Both the position numbers and the translations under genes were made by a program. A model generated the notes under the pieces. It ran no database searches and was not told the origin of the DNA. It was given only the letters and a program-made list of their open reading frames with translations. Shown piece after piece: positions 36,099 through 45,520 of a stretch of 64,000 nucleotides of DNA. Every line of letters begins with the position of its first letter. Position 1 is the first letter of the stretch. The stretch comes from Paracidovorax sp031843945 (GTDB taxonomy: Bacteria; Pseudomonadota; Gammaproteobacteria; Burkholderiales; Burkholderiaceae_C). The stretch lies in NCBI RefSeq assembly GCF_031843945.1, contig NZ_JAVTJJ010000001.1, positions 558,001 to 622,000 on the forward strand, written 5' to 3'.

Positions 36099-37787
36099 TC
36101 AACCGGGCTCGGCCTCCTGCAGCGCGCGCCACATCACCTTGCCGCTGCCGCTCTTGGGCAAGGCATCGACGAACTGCACGATGCGCGGCGCCTTGTACAC
36201 CGCCATGTGTTCGTGGCACCACGCGGTAACGTCCGCTTCGGACACCTGGCCGCGCTGGTCGCTGCGCAGCACCACCACCGCCTTGACGGTTTCACCGCGG
36301 TAGGCGTCGCGTGCGGCGATTACGCAGGCTTCCTGGATTGCCGGGTGGCGGAACATCAGCGCCTCGACTTCCGCCGGCCACACCTTAAAGCCGCTGGCGT
36401 TGATCATCCGCTTGAGCCGGTCGGTGAGGAAGAAGTAGCCGTCTTCATCCCTGTGCCCCAGGTCGCCTGAACGGAAGAATCGCTTTCCGTCGATGTCGAT
36501 GAAGGCCAATGCCGTGGCGTCGGGGCGCTTCCAGTAGCCATCGAACACCTCGGGCCCATGCATGACGATCTCGCCCTGCTCGCCCACGCCCAGCTCGCGC
36601 AGCGTGTCGGGGTCCACGATGCGGGCATCGGTGCTTATGAAGGGAATGCCCAGGCATTGCTGCTTGGGATGGTCGGGCGGGTTGGAATGCGTGGGCGCGG
36701 CGGTTTCGGTCAGCCCGTAGCCTTCGGAATAGCGCAGGCCGTAATGGTCGAACAGCCGCTGCGCCACCGCCTGCGGCATGGCGGCGCCGCCGCCGCCGAT
36801 GTAGAGCAGGCTCGACAGGTCGTAGTCGCCGAAATGCGGGCTGCCCATCAGGTCGATGATCATGGTGGGTATGTTGGTCCAGCTGGTCACGCGGTAGTGC
36901 GAGATCAGCCGGCCCGCCAAGTCGCGGTCCCAGCGCGGCATGATCACCAGCGTGGAGCCGCAGTAGATCGTGGTGTGCATCACGCTGACCATGCCGGTGA
37001 TGTGAAACATGGGCACTACCGCCAGCACCACGCCTTCGGGCGTGCCCGTGCCCCACAGGCTGCCGGCGACGGCGTTGTGCATGATGCTGCGGTGCGGGTG
37101 CATGCATCCCTTGGGCAAGCCGGTGGTGCCGCTGGTGTAGGGCAGTACGGCCAAGTCGCTGCTGGCCGCGTCATGCGCTGGTGCGGCGTCTGTGCAAGCC
37201 AGGGCATCGGTCCACGCATGCACCTGGCCGTGCGCCAAGCGAGGCAGTGCGCGCTGCGTGCACAGCCAGTCACGCCAGTGCGCGGGCACGGCATCAGGGC
37301 CCTCGGCACTGGGGTCGAACGCATCGGTGAATTGCGTGACGATCAAATGCCGCAAGGCAGATTCAGCAGGCAGCGCATCGCTGGCCTGGCCCAGTTCCGC
37401 CGCCAGGTCGGCGGTGGTGATGGCGACGCGGGTGTCGGGGTCGGTGATGTAGTGCTTGAGCTCCTCGGCACGATTCATCGGGTTGACCGGCACCACGACG
37501 GCATTGGCGCGCAGGATGGCGAAGTGCGCCACCACCAATTGCGGGCAGTTCTGCATGCACAGCACCACCCGGTCGCCCTTGCGCACACCCAGCGCATAGA
37601 GGTGCGCCGCCAGCCGCTCGGCGGAGTCGGCCAGTTCGCGGTACGGCATGTGCGCGCCGAAGAAGACCAACGCAGGCTTGTCGGGGTACCGACGCGCGCT
37701 GGTGGCCAGGTTGTCCCAGAGCGATGTGGCGGGAACTCGAAGCGCGTGCGGCAGCCGGCGCGGCCAGAAACGGTGGTGAGGTCGCAT
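36099..37787 (-). CDS. AMP-binding acyl-CoA synthetase (fatty-acid--CoA ligase-like)
   Basis: The 562-residue enzyme of the ANL superfamily activates a carboxylic acid with ATP and joins it to CoA. The P-loop-like motif is LAVLPYTSGTTGLPKGCMHP (near 214-233). Others are YSEGYGLTETAAPTHSNPPD, FFRSGDLGHRDEDGYFFLTD, and RLKRMINASGFKVWPAEVEA. The catalytic lysine is in LPKSGSGKVMWR near the C-terminus. The long family length and hydrophobic acyl pocket suggest medium- or long-chain acids. It is convergent with the PilZ gene. Confidence 0.93.
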   Translation of the reverse strand: MRPHHRFWPRRLPHALRVPATSLWDNLATSARRYPDKPALVFFGAHMPYRELADSAERLAAHLYALGVRKGDRVVLCMQNCPQLVVAHFAILRANAVVVPVNPMNRAEELKHYITDPDTRVAITTADLAAELGQASDALPAESALRHLIVTQFTDAFDPSAEGPDAVPAHWRDWLCTQRALPRLAHGQVHAWTDALACTDAAPAHDAASSDLAVLPYTSGTTGLPKGCMHPHRSIMHNAVAGSLWGTGTPEGVVLAVVPMFHITGMVSVMHTTIYCGSTLVIMPRWDRDLAGRLISHYRVTSWTNIPTMIIDLMGSPHFGDYDLSSLLYIGGGGAAMPQAVAQRLFDHYGLRYSEGYGLTETAAPTHSNPPDHPKQQCLGIPFISTDARIVDPDTLRELGVGEQGEIVMHGPEVFDGYWKRPDATALAFIDIDGKRFFRSGDLGHRDEDGYFFLTDRLKRMINASGFKVWPAEVEALMFRHPAIQEACVIAARDAYRGETVKAVVVLRSDQRGQVSEADVTAWCHEHMAVYKAPRIVQFVDALPKSGSGKVMWRALQEAEPG

Positions 37788-38113
37788 GCAAAATTGTTCC
37801 TTTGAAGCGGAGCGTAAACACGCACGCCGACGCCCGTATTGGGGATCGCACCAATGCGGCGTCGCCCAAGCGACCGCGAAAGGTCCGTGCTCAGCAAGGC
37901 AGCCCTAGGGACGTGGCGTTTTGTAACGGTGTGTCCCGTCTGGTTGCAAGCGGGCATTCGGGCGGCCGCCACGGCATGGGGATGAACGACAATGCGGCAC
38001 CGGCGCAGCGTGCAATGCGACTGCCCCGTTGATTCGCCCTTTCTTTTTCTTGATGTAGCCAGTGGCGGCGGAACTCGTTTCCGGGCCCCCGGACCGCACC
38101 CGGTGCGGACGCA
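37788..38113. other. Intergenic region between divergent genes
   Basis: The 326-bp stretch separates the acyl-CoA ligase and dehydrogenase genes and should hold both promoters. I see no palindrome, repeat or coding sequence that I would call. Confidence 0.6.
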
Positions 38114-39130
38114 ATGGACAACATGAACATAGTCATACTCGACGACTACCAGGACGCTGTGCGCAAGCTGCACTGCGCTGCACGGCTCGACCCCTATTCC
38201 GCCAAGGTGTACACAAATACGGTCAAAGGCCTGGGCCAGCTATCGGTGCGCCTGAAAGACGCAGACATCATCGTGCTGGTGCGAGAGCGCACCCAGATCA
38301 CGCGTCAATTGGTGGAAAAGCTGCCGCGCCTGAGATTGATCGCACAGACCGGCAAGGTCGGCAGCCATGTCGATGTGCAGGCCTGTACCGAACGCGGCAT
38401 TGCAGTGGCCGAAGGCGTGGGCTCACCCGTCGCCCCGGCGGAACTCACCTGGGCACTGATCATGGCGGCCATGCGCCGCCTGCCCCAGTACATCGCCAAT
38501 CTGAAGCACGGCGCCTGGCAGCAGTCGGGCCTGCGCTCAGGGTCGATGCCGCCTAACTTTGGCGTCGGTACGGTGCTGCGTGGCAAGACGCTGGGCATCT
38601 GGGGCTATGGCCGTATTGGGCAGTTGGTGGCAGGCTACGGTCGCGCGTTCGGCATGAACGTGCGCGTGTGGGGCCGTGAGGCATCGCGCGCGCAGGCGCT
38701 GAGCGACGGCCTGCAGGTGGCCAGCACGCGCGAGGAATTCTTCTCGCAGTGCGACGTGATATCGCTGCATCTGCGGCTGAACGACGACACGCGCAACATC
38801 GTCACACTGGAAGACCTGTCGGCCATGAAGCCAACGTCGCTGATCGTGAACACGTCACGCGCTGAACTGATTCAGCCCGACGCGCTCATCGCCGCACTCA
38901 ACCGCGGCCGACCCGGCATGGCGGCAGTAGATGTGTTCGAGAGCGAACCTATCCTGCAAGGCCATGCACTGCTGCGGCTGGAAAACTGCATTTGCACGCC
39001 CCACATCGGCTACGTGGAACAAGACAGCTACGAGCTGTACTTCGGGGCGGCTTTCGACAACGTCGTGAACTACATCCGCGGCACGCCGACGAACATCGTC
39101 AACCCAGGCGCGCTTCAGGTAAGACGCTAA
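38114..39130 (+). CDS. D-2-hydroxyacid dehydrogenase family protein
   Basis: The 338-residue NAD-dependent enzyme has the nucleotide loop GKTLGIWGYGRIGQLVAGYG (near 157-176). The catalytic triad is seen as Arg in LIVNTSRAELI, Glu in VDVFESEPI and His in CTPHIGYVEQ. This is the phosphoglycerate/formate/glyoxylate dehydrogenase superfamily. The substrate is a 2-hydroxy acid but cannot be named. ATG at 38114; a second ATG three codons later is possible. Confidence 0.93.
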   Translation: MDNMNIVILDDYQDAVRKLHCAARLDPYSAKVYTNTVKGLGQLSVRLKDADIIVLVRERTQITRQLVEKLPRLRLIAQTGKVGSHVDVQACTERGIAVAEGVGSPVAPAELTWALIMAAMRRLPQYIANLKHGAWQQSGLRSGSMPPNFGVGTVLRGKTLGIWGYGRIGQLVAGYGRAFGMNVRVWGREASRAQALSDGLQVASTREEFFSQCDVISLHLRLNDDTRNIVTLEDLSAMKPTSLIVNTSRAELIQPDALIAALNRGRPGMAAVDVFESEPILQGHALLRLENCICTPHIGYVEQDSYELYFGAAFDNVVNYIRGTPTNIVNPGALQVRR

Positions 39131-39134
39131 ACAA

Positions 39135-39917
39135 TCAGCCCGCCAGCGCGGCCCAAGCCATGATGGCGCCGATCATCACGGGCTGGTGCAAGAGGTAGTA
39201 GCTCAAGCTGTGGCGGCCCAGCACGGGCAGCCACCCCATCGAGCGCGGCAAAGGCATGGCGAGCCAGTGCGGACGGTGGCGCAACAGCCACTGGCCGCTG
39301 GCAACGCCCCACCACATCACGCCCAGCCAGGGCAGCACAGGCACGTAGTCTTCTGTGAAAGGCTTGCGCGTGACCAGCCCGAGCCAATTGAGCGCGCGGC
39401 TGCTGAACACATCGGCAGCGCCAGCGAGCGGCCCCGAAAGGGCCCAGGCCGCCACGCTCGGCAACGCCAGCGCCACCACTCCGGCGGGCCACAACCAACG
39501 GCCGGCCGGCGTGCTCAGTCGTGCGATGAGCAGCATCACCGCCATGCCGTGCAAAACGCCGAAGTAGATGAAGGTGCGCGGAAACATGATGGCCGAGCCG
39601 GCCGTGACGAGCAGCGCTGCACCCACCACCTGCAACCACCGGCGGCTGAACCGTGACCAGCCCAGCCCGTTGGCCGATGCCAGCGCCTGCCCCATGCCGG
39701 CACAAATCAGGAACAGGCTGACGATCAGCGTGCGCTGGACCGTCCAGACAGGGTCGGAACGAAAGTCCTGCGCCCAGTAGCCGAAGTGGCTGAGATCGAA
39801 GCAGAAGTGAAAGACGGTCATCCATAGCATGGCGATGCCGCGCAGTGCATCGACCGCCTCCATGCGCTTGGCAGGCAGGAGAGCGGAAACGGGCAAATAC
39901 GGTGAAACCAGGGGCAT
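39135..39917 (-). CDS. DUF1624 / heparan-alpha-glucosaminide acetyltransferase-like membrane protein
   Basis: The protein is about 260 residues from the ATG at 39917, with some seven or eight membrane helices. It starts RMEAVDALRGIAMLWMTVFH, which has the conserved R-DxxRGxAxxxM-xxFHFxFD motif of the family, followed by YFGVLHGMAVMLLIARLS and LGRHSLSYYLLHQPVMIG at the end. The family is related to the lysosomal acetyltransferase that moves acetyl groups across membranes. Bacterial roles are unknown, perhaps modification of surface polymers. An ATG at 39863 is another possible start. Confidence 0.85.
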   Translation of the reverse strand: MPLVSPYLPVSALLPAKRMEAVDALRGIAMLWMTVFHFCFDLSHFGYWAQDFRSDPVWTVQRTLIVSLFLICAGMGQALASANGLGWSRFSRRWLQVVGAALLVTAGSAIMFPRTFIYFGVLHGMAVMLLIARLSTPAGRWLWPAGVVALALPSVAAWALSGPLAGAADVFSSRALNWLGLVTRKPFTEDYVPVLPWLGVMWWGVASGQWLLRHRPHWLAMPLPRSMGWLPVLGRHSLSYYLLHQPVMIGAIMAWAALAG

Positions 39918-39973
39918 GCGACGTTGGTGCGACGTGCGTGGCGAGCCAGGCCGGATCGAGGGGCGGAAATGAC

Positions 39974-40003
39974 AAAGGGGTTGCACCTTGCGATGCAACC
40001 CCT
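39974..40003 (-). terminator. Terminator downstream of tRNA-Pro
   Basis: AAGGGGTTGCA and TGCAACCCCTT form an 11-bp stem with an 8-nt loop. On the minus strand it follows the tRNA 3' end and ends in a short T-run (CCCCTTTG). Confidence 0.8.
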
Positions 40004-40011
40004 TGAATCAA

Positions 40012-40088
40012 TGGTCGGAGCGGCGGGATTCGAACTCGCGACCCTCTGCTCCCAAAGCAGATGCGCTACCAGGCTGCGCTACGCTCCG
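40012..40088 (-). tRNA. tRNA-Pro (anticodon UGG)
   Basis: The 77-nt gene on the minus strand has acceptor CGGAGCG paired with CGCTCCG. The D-stem is GCGC-AGCCTGGTA-GCGC, the anticodon stem-loop CTGCTTTGGGAGCAG carries anticodon TGG, and the T-loop is GTTCGAATC. Encoded CCA end. Confidence 0.97.
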
Positions 40089-40135
40089 ACAAAAAGAATT
40101 CTAACCTGCAATTTGAGCCACTTTGGCCAGTTTGC

Positions 40136-40165
40136 AAAAGTTGCCGCGATTTTTTTGCGCGGCAA
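40136..40165 (-). terminator. Terminator of the infA paralogue
   Basis: TTGCCGCG (40141-40148) and CGCGGCAA (40158-40165) form an 8-bp stem, followed on the minus strand by CTTTT. It begins 8 bp after the infA stop. Confidence 0.8.
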
Positions 40166-40172
40166 CTATCCA

Positions 40173-40421
40173 TCAACGGCTGGACGGACCAGGGCCGCGA
40201 CCGGCCAAGTGACGGAACGTGATGCGGCCCTTGGTCAGGTCGTAAGGCGACAGTTCCAGCGACACCTTGTCGCCGGCCAGAATGCGGATGTGATGCTTGC
40301 GCATCTTGCCACCGGTATAGGCGATGAGTTGGTGGCCGTTTTCCAGCGTGACGCGAAAGCGCGAGTCAGGCAAGACTTCCGTCACGGAGCCCTGCATTTC
40401 AATCAGTTCTTCTTTTGCCAT
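40173..40421 (-). CDS. infA: Translation initiation factor IF-1 (extended paralogue)
   Basis: The 82-residue OB-fold protein starts MAKEELIEMQGSVTEVLPDS and contains HQLIAYTGGKMRKHHIRILA, the IF-1 core that occupies the ribosomal A site. It is about 10 residues longer than the usual 72-residue IF-1, with a tail of AGRGPGPSSR. Betaproteobacteria often have a second infA outside the ribosomal-protein operon, and this monocistronic gene fits that. It ends in its own terminator. Confidence 0.93.
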   Translation of the reverse strand: MAKEELIEMQGSVTEVLPDSRFRVTLENGHQLIAYTGGKMRKHHIRILAGDKVSLELSPYDLTKGRITFRHLAGRGPGPSSR

Positions 40422-40727
40422 GTTTCAGTCAAGTTCCAAATAACAAATATTCTGGGGCGCACCTGCATGCCGACGCTGCTCACAACAAGCTGCTCAGGCC
40501 TTGAAAAGACCGGGCAGCGCGGGCATGACATGCAGGGGAGTCGCTGCACCCGGGGCGCATGAGGCGACAGGGCCGGGGGCGACGGCTTCAATGGACAGGC
40601 AAGTCGCTGTGCATTAGCCTGTCGATTGTACCGCGCTACGGTTCACTGCGCCATGCAGGGGAGCGCCACCCTCGCCGAGGCCTGCGCGCCTCTAGAATCA
40701 TCGGCCCCACCCAAGGATTCCCCCCAC
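40422..40727. other. Intergenic region between infA and psd
   Basis: The 306-bp gap between divergent genes must hold both promoters. I see no additional gene. The in-frame extension of psd upstream of 40728 lacks a ribosome site and has no family support. Confidence 0.6.
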
Positions 40728-41588
40728 GTGTCTGACCGCCTCGCCGTCCTCCCCCAGTACCTGTTGCCCAAGCAATTGCTCACCATGATTGCCGGCCGAT
40801 TCGCCTCCGCCCGTGCGGGCAGCATCACCACCTCGGCGATCCGCCGCTTCGTGGCGCAGTACGGCGTCGATATGAAAGAGGCGGCCAATCCGGATATTGC
40901 CAGCTACGCGACCTTCAACGACTTCTTCACCCGCGCGCTGCGCCCTGGCGCCCGGCCGCTGGCCAATGCCGCCGTGGTGTGCCCGGTCGATGGTGCGGTA
41001 AGCCAGTTGGGCGCCATTGCGCACGACCAGATCTTCCAGGCCAAAGGCCACCACTATTCCACGACTGCACTGCTGGGTGGCGACGCAGCAACGGCAGCGC
41101 AGTTCAACGACGGTAGCTTTGCCACCATTTACCTGAGCCCGCGCGACTACCACCGCATCCACATGCCGTGCGCGGGCCGGCTGCTGCGCATGGTGCACGT
41201 GCCGGGTGCGCTGTTTTCGGTAAACCCGCTCACGGCGCGCGGCGTGCCGGGGCTGTTCGCGCGCAACGAAAGGGTCGTGTGTCTGTTCGAAACCCCGTTG
41301 GGGCCGATGGCGCTGGTGCTGGTAGGGGCCACCATCGTCGGCAGCATGGCGACCGTATGGCATGGGCAGGTGAACCCGCCACGCCCAGGCCGATTGGTTC
41401 AATGGGACTACGCCGACCAGCAGATCACGCTGAACCAGGGCGACGAGATGGGACGGTTTTTGCTGGGCTCCACCGTCGTGCTGCTGTTTCAACGCGATGC
41501 GGTGCAGTTCGAAGCGGGCTGGGGGCCGCTGCGGCCAACGCGGCTGGGCGAAGCCATGGCGCAACAGCCAGGCACGGCGACAGCCTGA
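40728..41588 (+). CDS. psd: Phosphatidylserine decarboxylase proenzyme
   Basis: The 286-residue proenzyme makes phosphatidylethanolamine at the inner membrane. The self-cleavage site LGST is present; Ser248 would become the pyruvoyl cofactor, leaving an alpha chain of 39 residues. DYHRIHMPCAGRL near 143-155 and YATFNDFFTRALRPGARPL near 61-79 are family blocks. The GTG at 40728 is chosen because AAGGA precedes it at proper distance and the product begins SDRLAVLPQYLLPK like relatives. Confidence 0.95.
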   Translation: MSDRLAVLPQYLLPKQLLTMIAGRFASARAGSITTSAIRRFVAQYGVDMKEAANPDIASYATFNDFFTRALRPGARPLANAAVVCPVDGAVSQLGAIAHDQIFQAKGHHYSTTALLGGDAATAAQFNDGSFATIYLSPRDYHRIHMPCAGRLLRMVHVPGALFSVNPLTARGVPGLFARNERVVCLFETPLGPMALVLVGATIVGSMATVWHGQVNPPRPGRLVQWDYADQQITLNQGDEMGRFLLGSTVVLLFQRDAVQFEAGWGPLRPTRLGEAMAQQPGTATA

Positions 41589-41605
41589 ACTGTGCGACTT
41601 TGGCT

Positions 41606-41887
41606 TTAGCGTGCTTCCGGCACGCGCAGAGTCGTAAAGGTAGTGGCGGCCAGCTCCAGCCGGGACGGGTCGACCGGCAAATCCCGGCCGACCAGATAGA
41701 TCGCGAGCTCCTGGCGTCGCAGCCCGACGTGGCTCACGGTTTCCCACTCGCCCGCCATGCGCACCCGCGTGCCAGGACTGAATAGCGGCATGCAAAAGCG
41801 ATCACCCCACCCCCATGCAGGCTCGGCATTCGGGGAAGCTGCCGGCGCTAGCGCCTGGCTGAGCTCGGTGTCTTGCATGGTGTCCAT
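41606..41887 (-). CDS. Hypothetical protein (93 residues)
   Basis: A soluble 93-residue protein. The N-terminal 25 residues are Ala/Glu-rich. The rest reads as a small beta barrel, with GTRVRMAGEWETVSHVGLRR (about 39-58) and ELAIYLVGRDLPVDPSRLEL. I recognise no family. The pattern of a GxxVRxxGEWExxSHV strand pair resembles short conserved proteins of this bacterial family. It is convergent with psd. Confidence 0.65.
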   Translation of the reverse strand: MDTMQDTELSQALAPAASPNAEPAWGWGDRFCMPLFSPGTRVRMAGEWETVSHVGLRRQELAIYLVGRDLPVDPSRLELAATTFTTLRVPEAR

Positions 41888-41944
41888 AGGCCCATAGTAG
41901 TCGTTTGGCGCTGCTGCGGGTGGTTCGTGATGGGATCGGGCGTC

Positions 41945-42760
41945 CTATCGCCTCGCCTGTGCGTGCGCGAACGCCAACGCTGCCTCGATCATCTGGCGCA
42001 AGGTCGGTTCCACACGGGCTGCCACGTCGGGCAGGTAGTCGAAGGGCAACGCCTCCTGCATGTAACTGGCCTGCGTCATTTCCAGTTGCACCGCATGCAC
42101 GTTGTCTGCCGGGCGGCCGTATTGACGGGTGATGTGGCCGCCTTTGAAGCGGCCGTTGAGAACGGCGGAATATCCGCTGGCCTCGCCGATGGCCAGCAAC
42201 TGCTGCGCCAGCTCGGGCGCGCAGCTCTCACCATTGGCCGTGCCCAGGTTCAGGTCGGGCAACCTGCCTTCGAAGAAACGCGGCAGCACGGAGCGGATGG
42301 AATGCGCGTCCCACAGCACGGCCACGCCATGCGCCGCGCGGATGCGCTCCAGTTCCTGACCAAGTTGCGCGTGATAAGGCGCCCACACCGCATCGCGGCG
42401 GGCAGCGGTTTCAGCCGCGTCGGGGCCATCGCGGTTGGCATAGATGGGCGTGTCGTCGAACGTGTCGACCGGGCACAGACCCGTCACGCTTTGGCCGGGA
42501 TACAGGCTGGCCCCGTCGGGCGGGCGATTCAAATCGACCACGTAGCGCGAGTGCGTGGCAACGAGGATCGAGGCACCGAGTTCGCGCGCGAAGGCGTACA
42601 GGCGCTCCAGATGCCAATCGGTGTCTGGCACCTGGCGGGCTTCTTCGGTAAAGCGTGCCGCGATGGCGGGAGGTACATGGGTGCCGACGTGCGGCATCGA
42701 CAGCAGCAGGGGTGCAGTGCCCTGGTGGAAGGTGAAAGCAGGAATGGCGATATCGGTCAT
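41945..42760 (-). CDS. hutG: N-formylglutamate deformylase
   Basis: The 271-residue hydrolase releases formate from N-formyl-L-glutamate to give glutamate, the last step of this histidine pathway. Metal-binding and substrate blocks are seen: LLSMPHVGTHVP near 19-30, ATHSRYVVDLNRPPDG near 67-82, VLWDAHSIRSVLPRFFEG near 147-164 and FKGGHITRQYGRP near 205-217. It is the last gene of hutHUDIFG, 25 bp after hutF. Confidence 0.95.
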   Translation of the reverse strand: MTDIAIPAFTFHQGTAPLLLSMPHVGTHVPPAIAARFTEEARQVPDTDWHLERLYAFARELGASILVATHSRYVVDLNRPPDGASLYPGQSVTGLCPVDTFDDTPIYANRDGPDAAETAARRDAVWAPYHAQLGQELERIRAAHGVAVLWDAHSIRSVLPRFFEGRLPDLNLGTANGESCAPELAQQLLAIGEASGYSAVLNGRFKGGHITRQYGRPADNVHAVQLEMTQASYMQEALPFDYLPDVAARVEPTLRQMIEAALAFAHAQARR

Positions 42761-42785
42761 GGGATGCAAAAAGTCTGCGGGAAGA

Positions 42786-44219
42786 TCAATCAGTGTGAAT
42801 GGTGGCAGAGCGCGCTTGCACGAAGGCTCGCGCAGCAGTGTCATGCAGCGGATGGCGGCCGGCCTGCACGCGCTGGCGGCCTGCCACCCACACGCCGTGC
42901 ACTGCCGACGTGCGGTGGCTGCCGAACACATGCGCACCCAATTGGCTGTCCGCGGGCAGACCCTGCAGCGCCAGCTGATCGGCGTCCAGCGCCACCCAGT
43001 CGGCCTGTTGGCCCGTGGCCAGTCCCGCTATGGCACGCCCTGCCGCCTGAGCCCCGCCCTGCACCGCCTGCAGCGTCATAGCGGTGGCCACCTGCGGCTG
43101 GCTGGCGGTGGCCAGCACGTTGCGCTGGCGGGTCGACAGGCGCTGGCCGTATTCGAGCAGCATCAATTCTTCCGCCGCATTCACGCAGGCGTGGCTGTCG
43201 GATCCCACGCCCCAGCGCCCGCCGTTCTGCAGCCACAGCGGCATGTCGAAGAGGCCGTCGCCCAGGTTCGCTTCTGTCGTGGGGCAGATGCCGGCCACGG
43301 CGCCGGTGCGCGCGGCGGCGGCGTATTCGTCAGGCGTCATATGCGTGGCGTGCACCAGGCACCAGCGCGCATCGACGGGGGCGTTTTCCAGCAGCCACTG
43401 CACCGGGCGTTGGCCGCTCCAGGCCAAGCAATCCTGAACTTCCTGCGTCTGCTCGGCAATGTGGATGTGGATGGGCGCGCGTTCATTCAGCGCCGCCAAC
43501 CCCTGCAGGGCCACACGCAGACTGTCGGGCGGCACGGCGCGCAGCGAATGCGGCGCCAGGCCCAAACAGGCCTGCTGCGCCCGTACTGCGGGCGCCAGGC
43601 GCTCCAATAAAGATAGCATCGAGTCGGTGGAGCGGATGAACCGGGCCTGGGCTTCGCGCGGCGGCTGGCCGCCGAAACCGCTGGTCTGATACAGCACGGG
43701 CAGCAGCGTGATGCCGATGCCTGCCGTGCTGGCGGCGCGCAGCAGCGTCTGCGCCAGCGTGGCGTCGTCGGCGTACGGCGTGCCGTCCTGGTCGTGGTGC
43801 ACGTAGTGGAATTCGCAGACCGCGGTGTAGCCCGCCTCCAGCATTTCGACGTAGAGCCAGGTGGCGATGGCCTCCAGCGATTCGGGCGTGATGCGCGCGG
43901 CAAAGCGATACATCAGGCTGCGCCAGCTCCAGAAGCTGTCTTGCCCGCCGCCGGGCTGCGGTGCGCGGTATTCCGTCAGGCCGGCAAAGGCGCGCTGAAA
44001 CGCATGCGAATGCAGATTGGGCAGACCAGGAATCAGCGGGCCCGGCGCGTGCGGCGCGCTGCCAGCCTGCGCGCCCGCTTGCACCGATTGCAGCGTGCCT
44101 GCCGCGTCCCAGCGCAGCAGCACGTCGCGCGCCCAGCCGGTGGGCAGCAGCGCATCGGCGGCAAACAGCGCGCCGCCGCCCTGCTCCGACGTGGAGATCA
44201 TTTCCTTGATGGAGTCCAT
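42786..44219 (-). CDS. hutF: Formimidoylglutamate deiminase
   Basis: The 477-residue amidohydrolase converts N-formimidoyl-glutamate to N-formylglutamate and ammonia. Metal ligands are in LPNLHSHAFQRAFAGL, CEFHYVHHDQDG, WCLVHATHMTPDE and WGVGSDSHACVNA. Presence of hutF with hutG, and absence of a formiminoglutamase-type hutG, defines the five-step pathway. The gene starts 31 bp after hutI and ends 25 bp before hutG. Confidence 0.96.
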   Translation of the reverse strand: MDSIKEMISTSEQGGGALFAADALLPTGWARDVLLRWDAAGTLQSVQAGAQAGSAPHAPGPLIPGLPNLHSHAFQRAFAGLTEYRAPQPGGGQDSFWSWRSLMYRFAARITPESLEAIATWLYVEMLEAGYTAVCEFHYVHHDQDGTPYADDATLAQTLLRAASTAGIGITLLPVLYQTSGFGGQPPREAQARFIRSTDSMLSLLERLAPAVRAQQACLGLAPHSLRAVPPDSLRVALQGLAALNERAPIHIHIAEQTQEVQDCLAWSGQRPVQWLLENAPVDARWCLVHATHMTPDEYAAAARTGAVAGICPTTEANLGDGLFDMPLWLQNGGRWGVGSDSHACVNAAEELMLLEYGQRLSTRQRNVLATASQPQVATAMTLQAVQGGAQAAGRAIAGLATGQQADWVALDADQLALQGLPADSQLGAHVFGSHRTSAVHGVWVAGRQRVQAGRHPLHDTAARAFVQARSATIHTD

Positions 44220-44250
44220 GTGTTCGTTCTTTCAGCGCCAACATGGGCGA

Positions 44251-45504
44251 TCAGCCACCGCGCGCCACCCGGCCCTGCCGCACCACGGTGCAGGCCGGCC
44301 GGTCGCCAAACCAGTAGGCGATCTCGGCCGCCTCGGCCACGGGCCACAGTACGAAGTTGGCAGGCCGGCCGGCGGCGATCAAGCCGTGCGAATCCTGCAG
44401 GCCCAGGGCGCGCGCGGCGTGCGTGGTGATGCCGGCCAGCGCCTCGGGCACTGTCAGGCGAAACAGCGTGCAGGCCATGTTGGCCATCAGCCGCAGGCTC
44501 AGCGCGGGCGACGTGCCGGGGTTGTGGTCGGTGGAGACGGCCATGGACACGCCCGCGTCGCGCAATTGCTGAATGGGCGGCAGATGCGTGTCGCGCAGCG
44601 TGTAGTAGGCGCCCGGCAGCAGCACCGCCACGGTGCCTGCGTCGCGCATGGCGGCAATGCCCGCTGGCGACAGATGTTCGATGTGATCGCACGACAGCGC
44701 GCCGTACCGGGCCGCGAGCTGCGCGCCGCCCATGTCGGACAGCTGCTCGGCATGCAGCTTCACCGGCAGGCCCAGGCGCTGCGCGGCCTGGAAGACTTGG
44801 TTTGTCTCGGCCAGGGTGAAGGCGATGCGCTCGCAGAACACGTCCACCGCATCCACCAGGTTTTCTTCGGCCAGCGGGGGCAGCATCTCATGGCACACCA
44901 AGTCGATGTAATCCTGACTGCGGCCGGCATATTCGGGCGGCAGCGCGTGGGCGCCCAGGAAGGTGGTGCGCACAGTCACGCCGCAAGCTTCGCCCAGCCG
45001 CCGCGCCACACGCAGTTGCTTGCGCTCGTGCTCCAAAGACAGGCCATAGCCAGACTTGATCTCGACCGCACACACGCCTTCATCCAGCAGGGACTGCAGC
45101 CGCGGCAGGGCCTGGGCGAAAAGCTCGTCTTCGGTGGCCGCGCGGGTGGCCTGCACCGACGACACGATGCCGCCGCCCGCGCTCGCCACCTCTTCGTAGC
45201 TGGCGCCTGCCAGGCGCATGGCGAATTCGTTGGCGCGCTGCCCGCCGTAGACCAGGTGCGTATGGCAATCGACCAGACCTGGCGTGGCGAGCAGGCCGTT
45301 GCCCGCGCGTCTCGGAAGGTTGGCGAACATGGCTGGAAGCGCATCAGACGGCCCCACCCAGCGCACCAGCCCTTGCTGCACCACGATGCTGGCGGCAGCG
45401 CCTGGCGGCACCGGCACGTCGGGCCGCGCCAGCTCATCAACCAGCCGCACGTCACCCCATACGCCGTCGGCGCTGGGCAGTGGGGGCGCGAAGGCAGCAG
45501 ACAT
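44251..45504 (-). CDS. hutI: Imidazolonepropionase
   Basis: The 417-residue amidohydrolase opens the imidazolone ring to give formimidoyl-glutamate. The HxH metal motif is TPGLVDCHTHLVYGGQRANE near 76-95. HAEQLSDMGGAQLAARYGAL, DHIEHLS and STDHNPGTSPALSLRLMANM are the other family blocks. The start at 45504 lies 68 bp after hutD. Repeat copy 5 fills that gap. Confidence 0.97.
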   Translation of the reverse strand: MSAAFAPPLPSADGVWGDVRLVDELARPDVPVPPGAAASIVVQQGLVRWVGPSDALPAMFANLPRRAGNGLLATPGLVDCHTHLVYGGQRANEFAMRLAGASYEEVASAGGGIVSSVQATRAATEDELFAQALPRLQSLLDEGVCAVEIKSGYGLSLEHERKQLRVARRLGEACGVTVRTTFLGAHALPPEYAGRSQDYIDLVCHEMLPPLAEENLVDAVDVFCERIAFTLAETNQVFQAAQRLGLPVKLHAEQLSDMGGAQLAARYGALSCDHIEHLSPAGIAAMRDAGTVAVLLPGAYYTLRDTHLPPIQQLRDAGVSMAVSTDHNPGTSPALSLRLMANMACTLFRLTVPEALAGITTHAARALGLQDSHGLIAAGRPANFVLWPVAEAAEIAYWFGDRPACTVVRQGRVARGG

Positions 45505-45520
45505 GGCCAAATCCTTTTTA

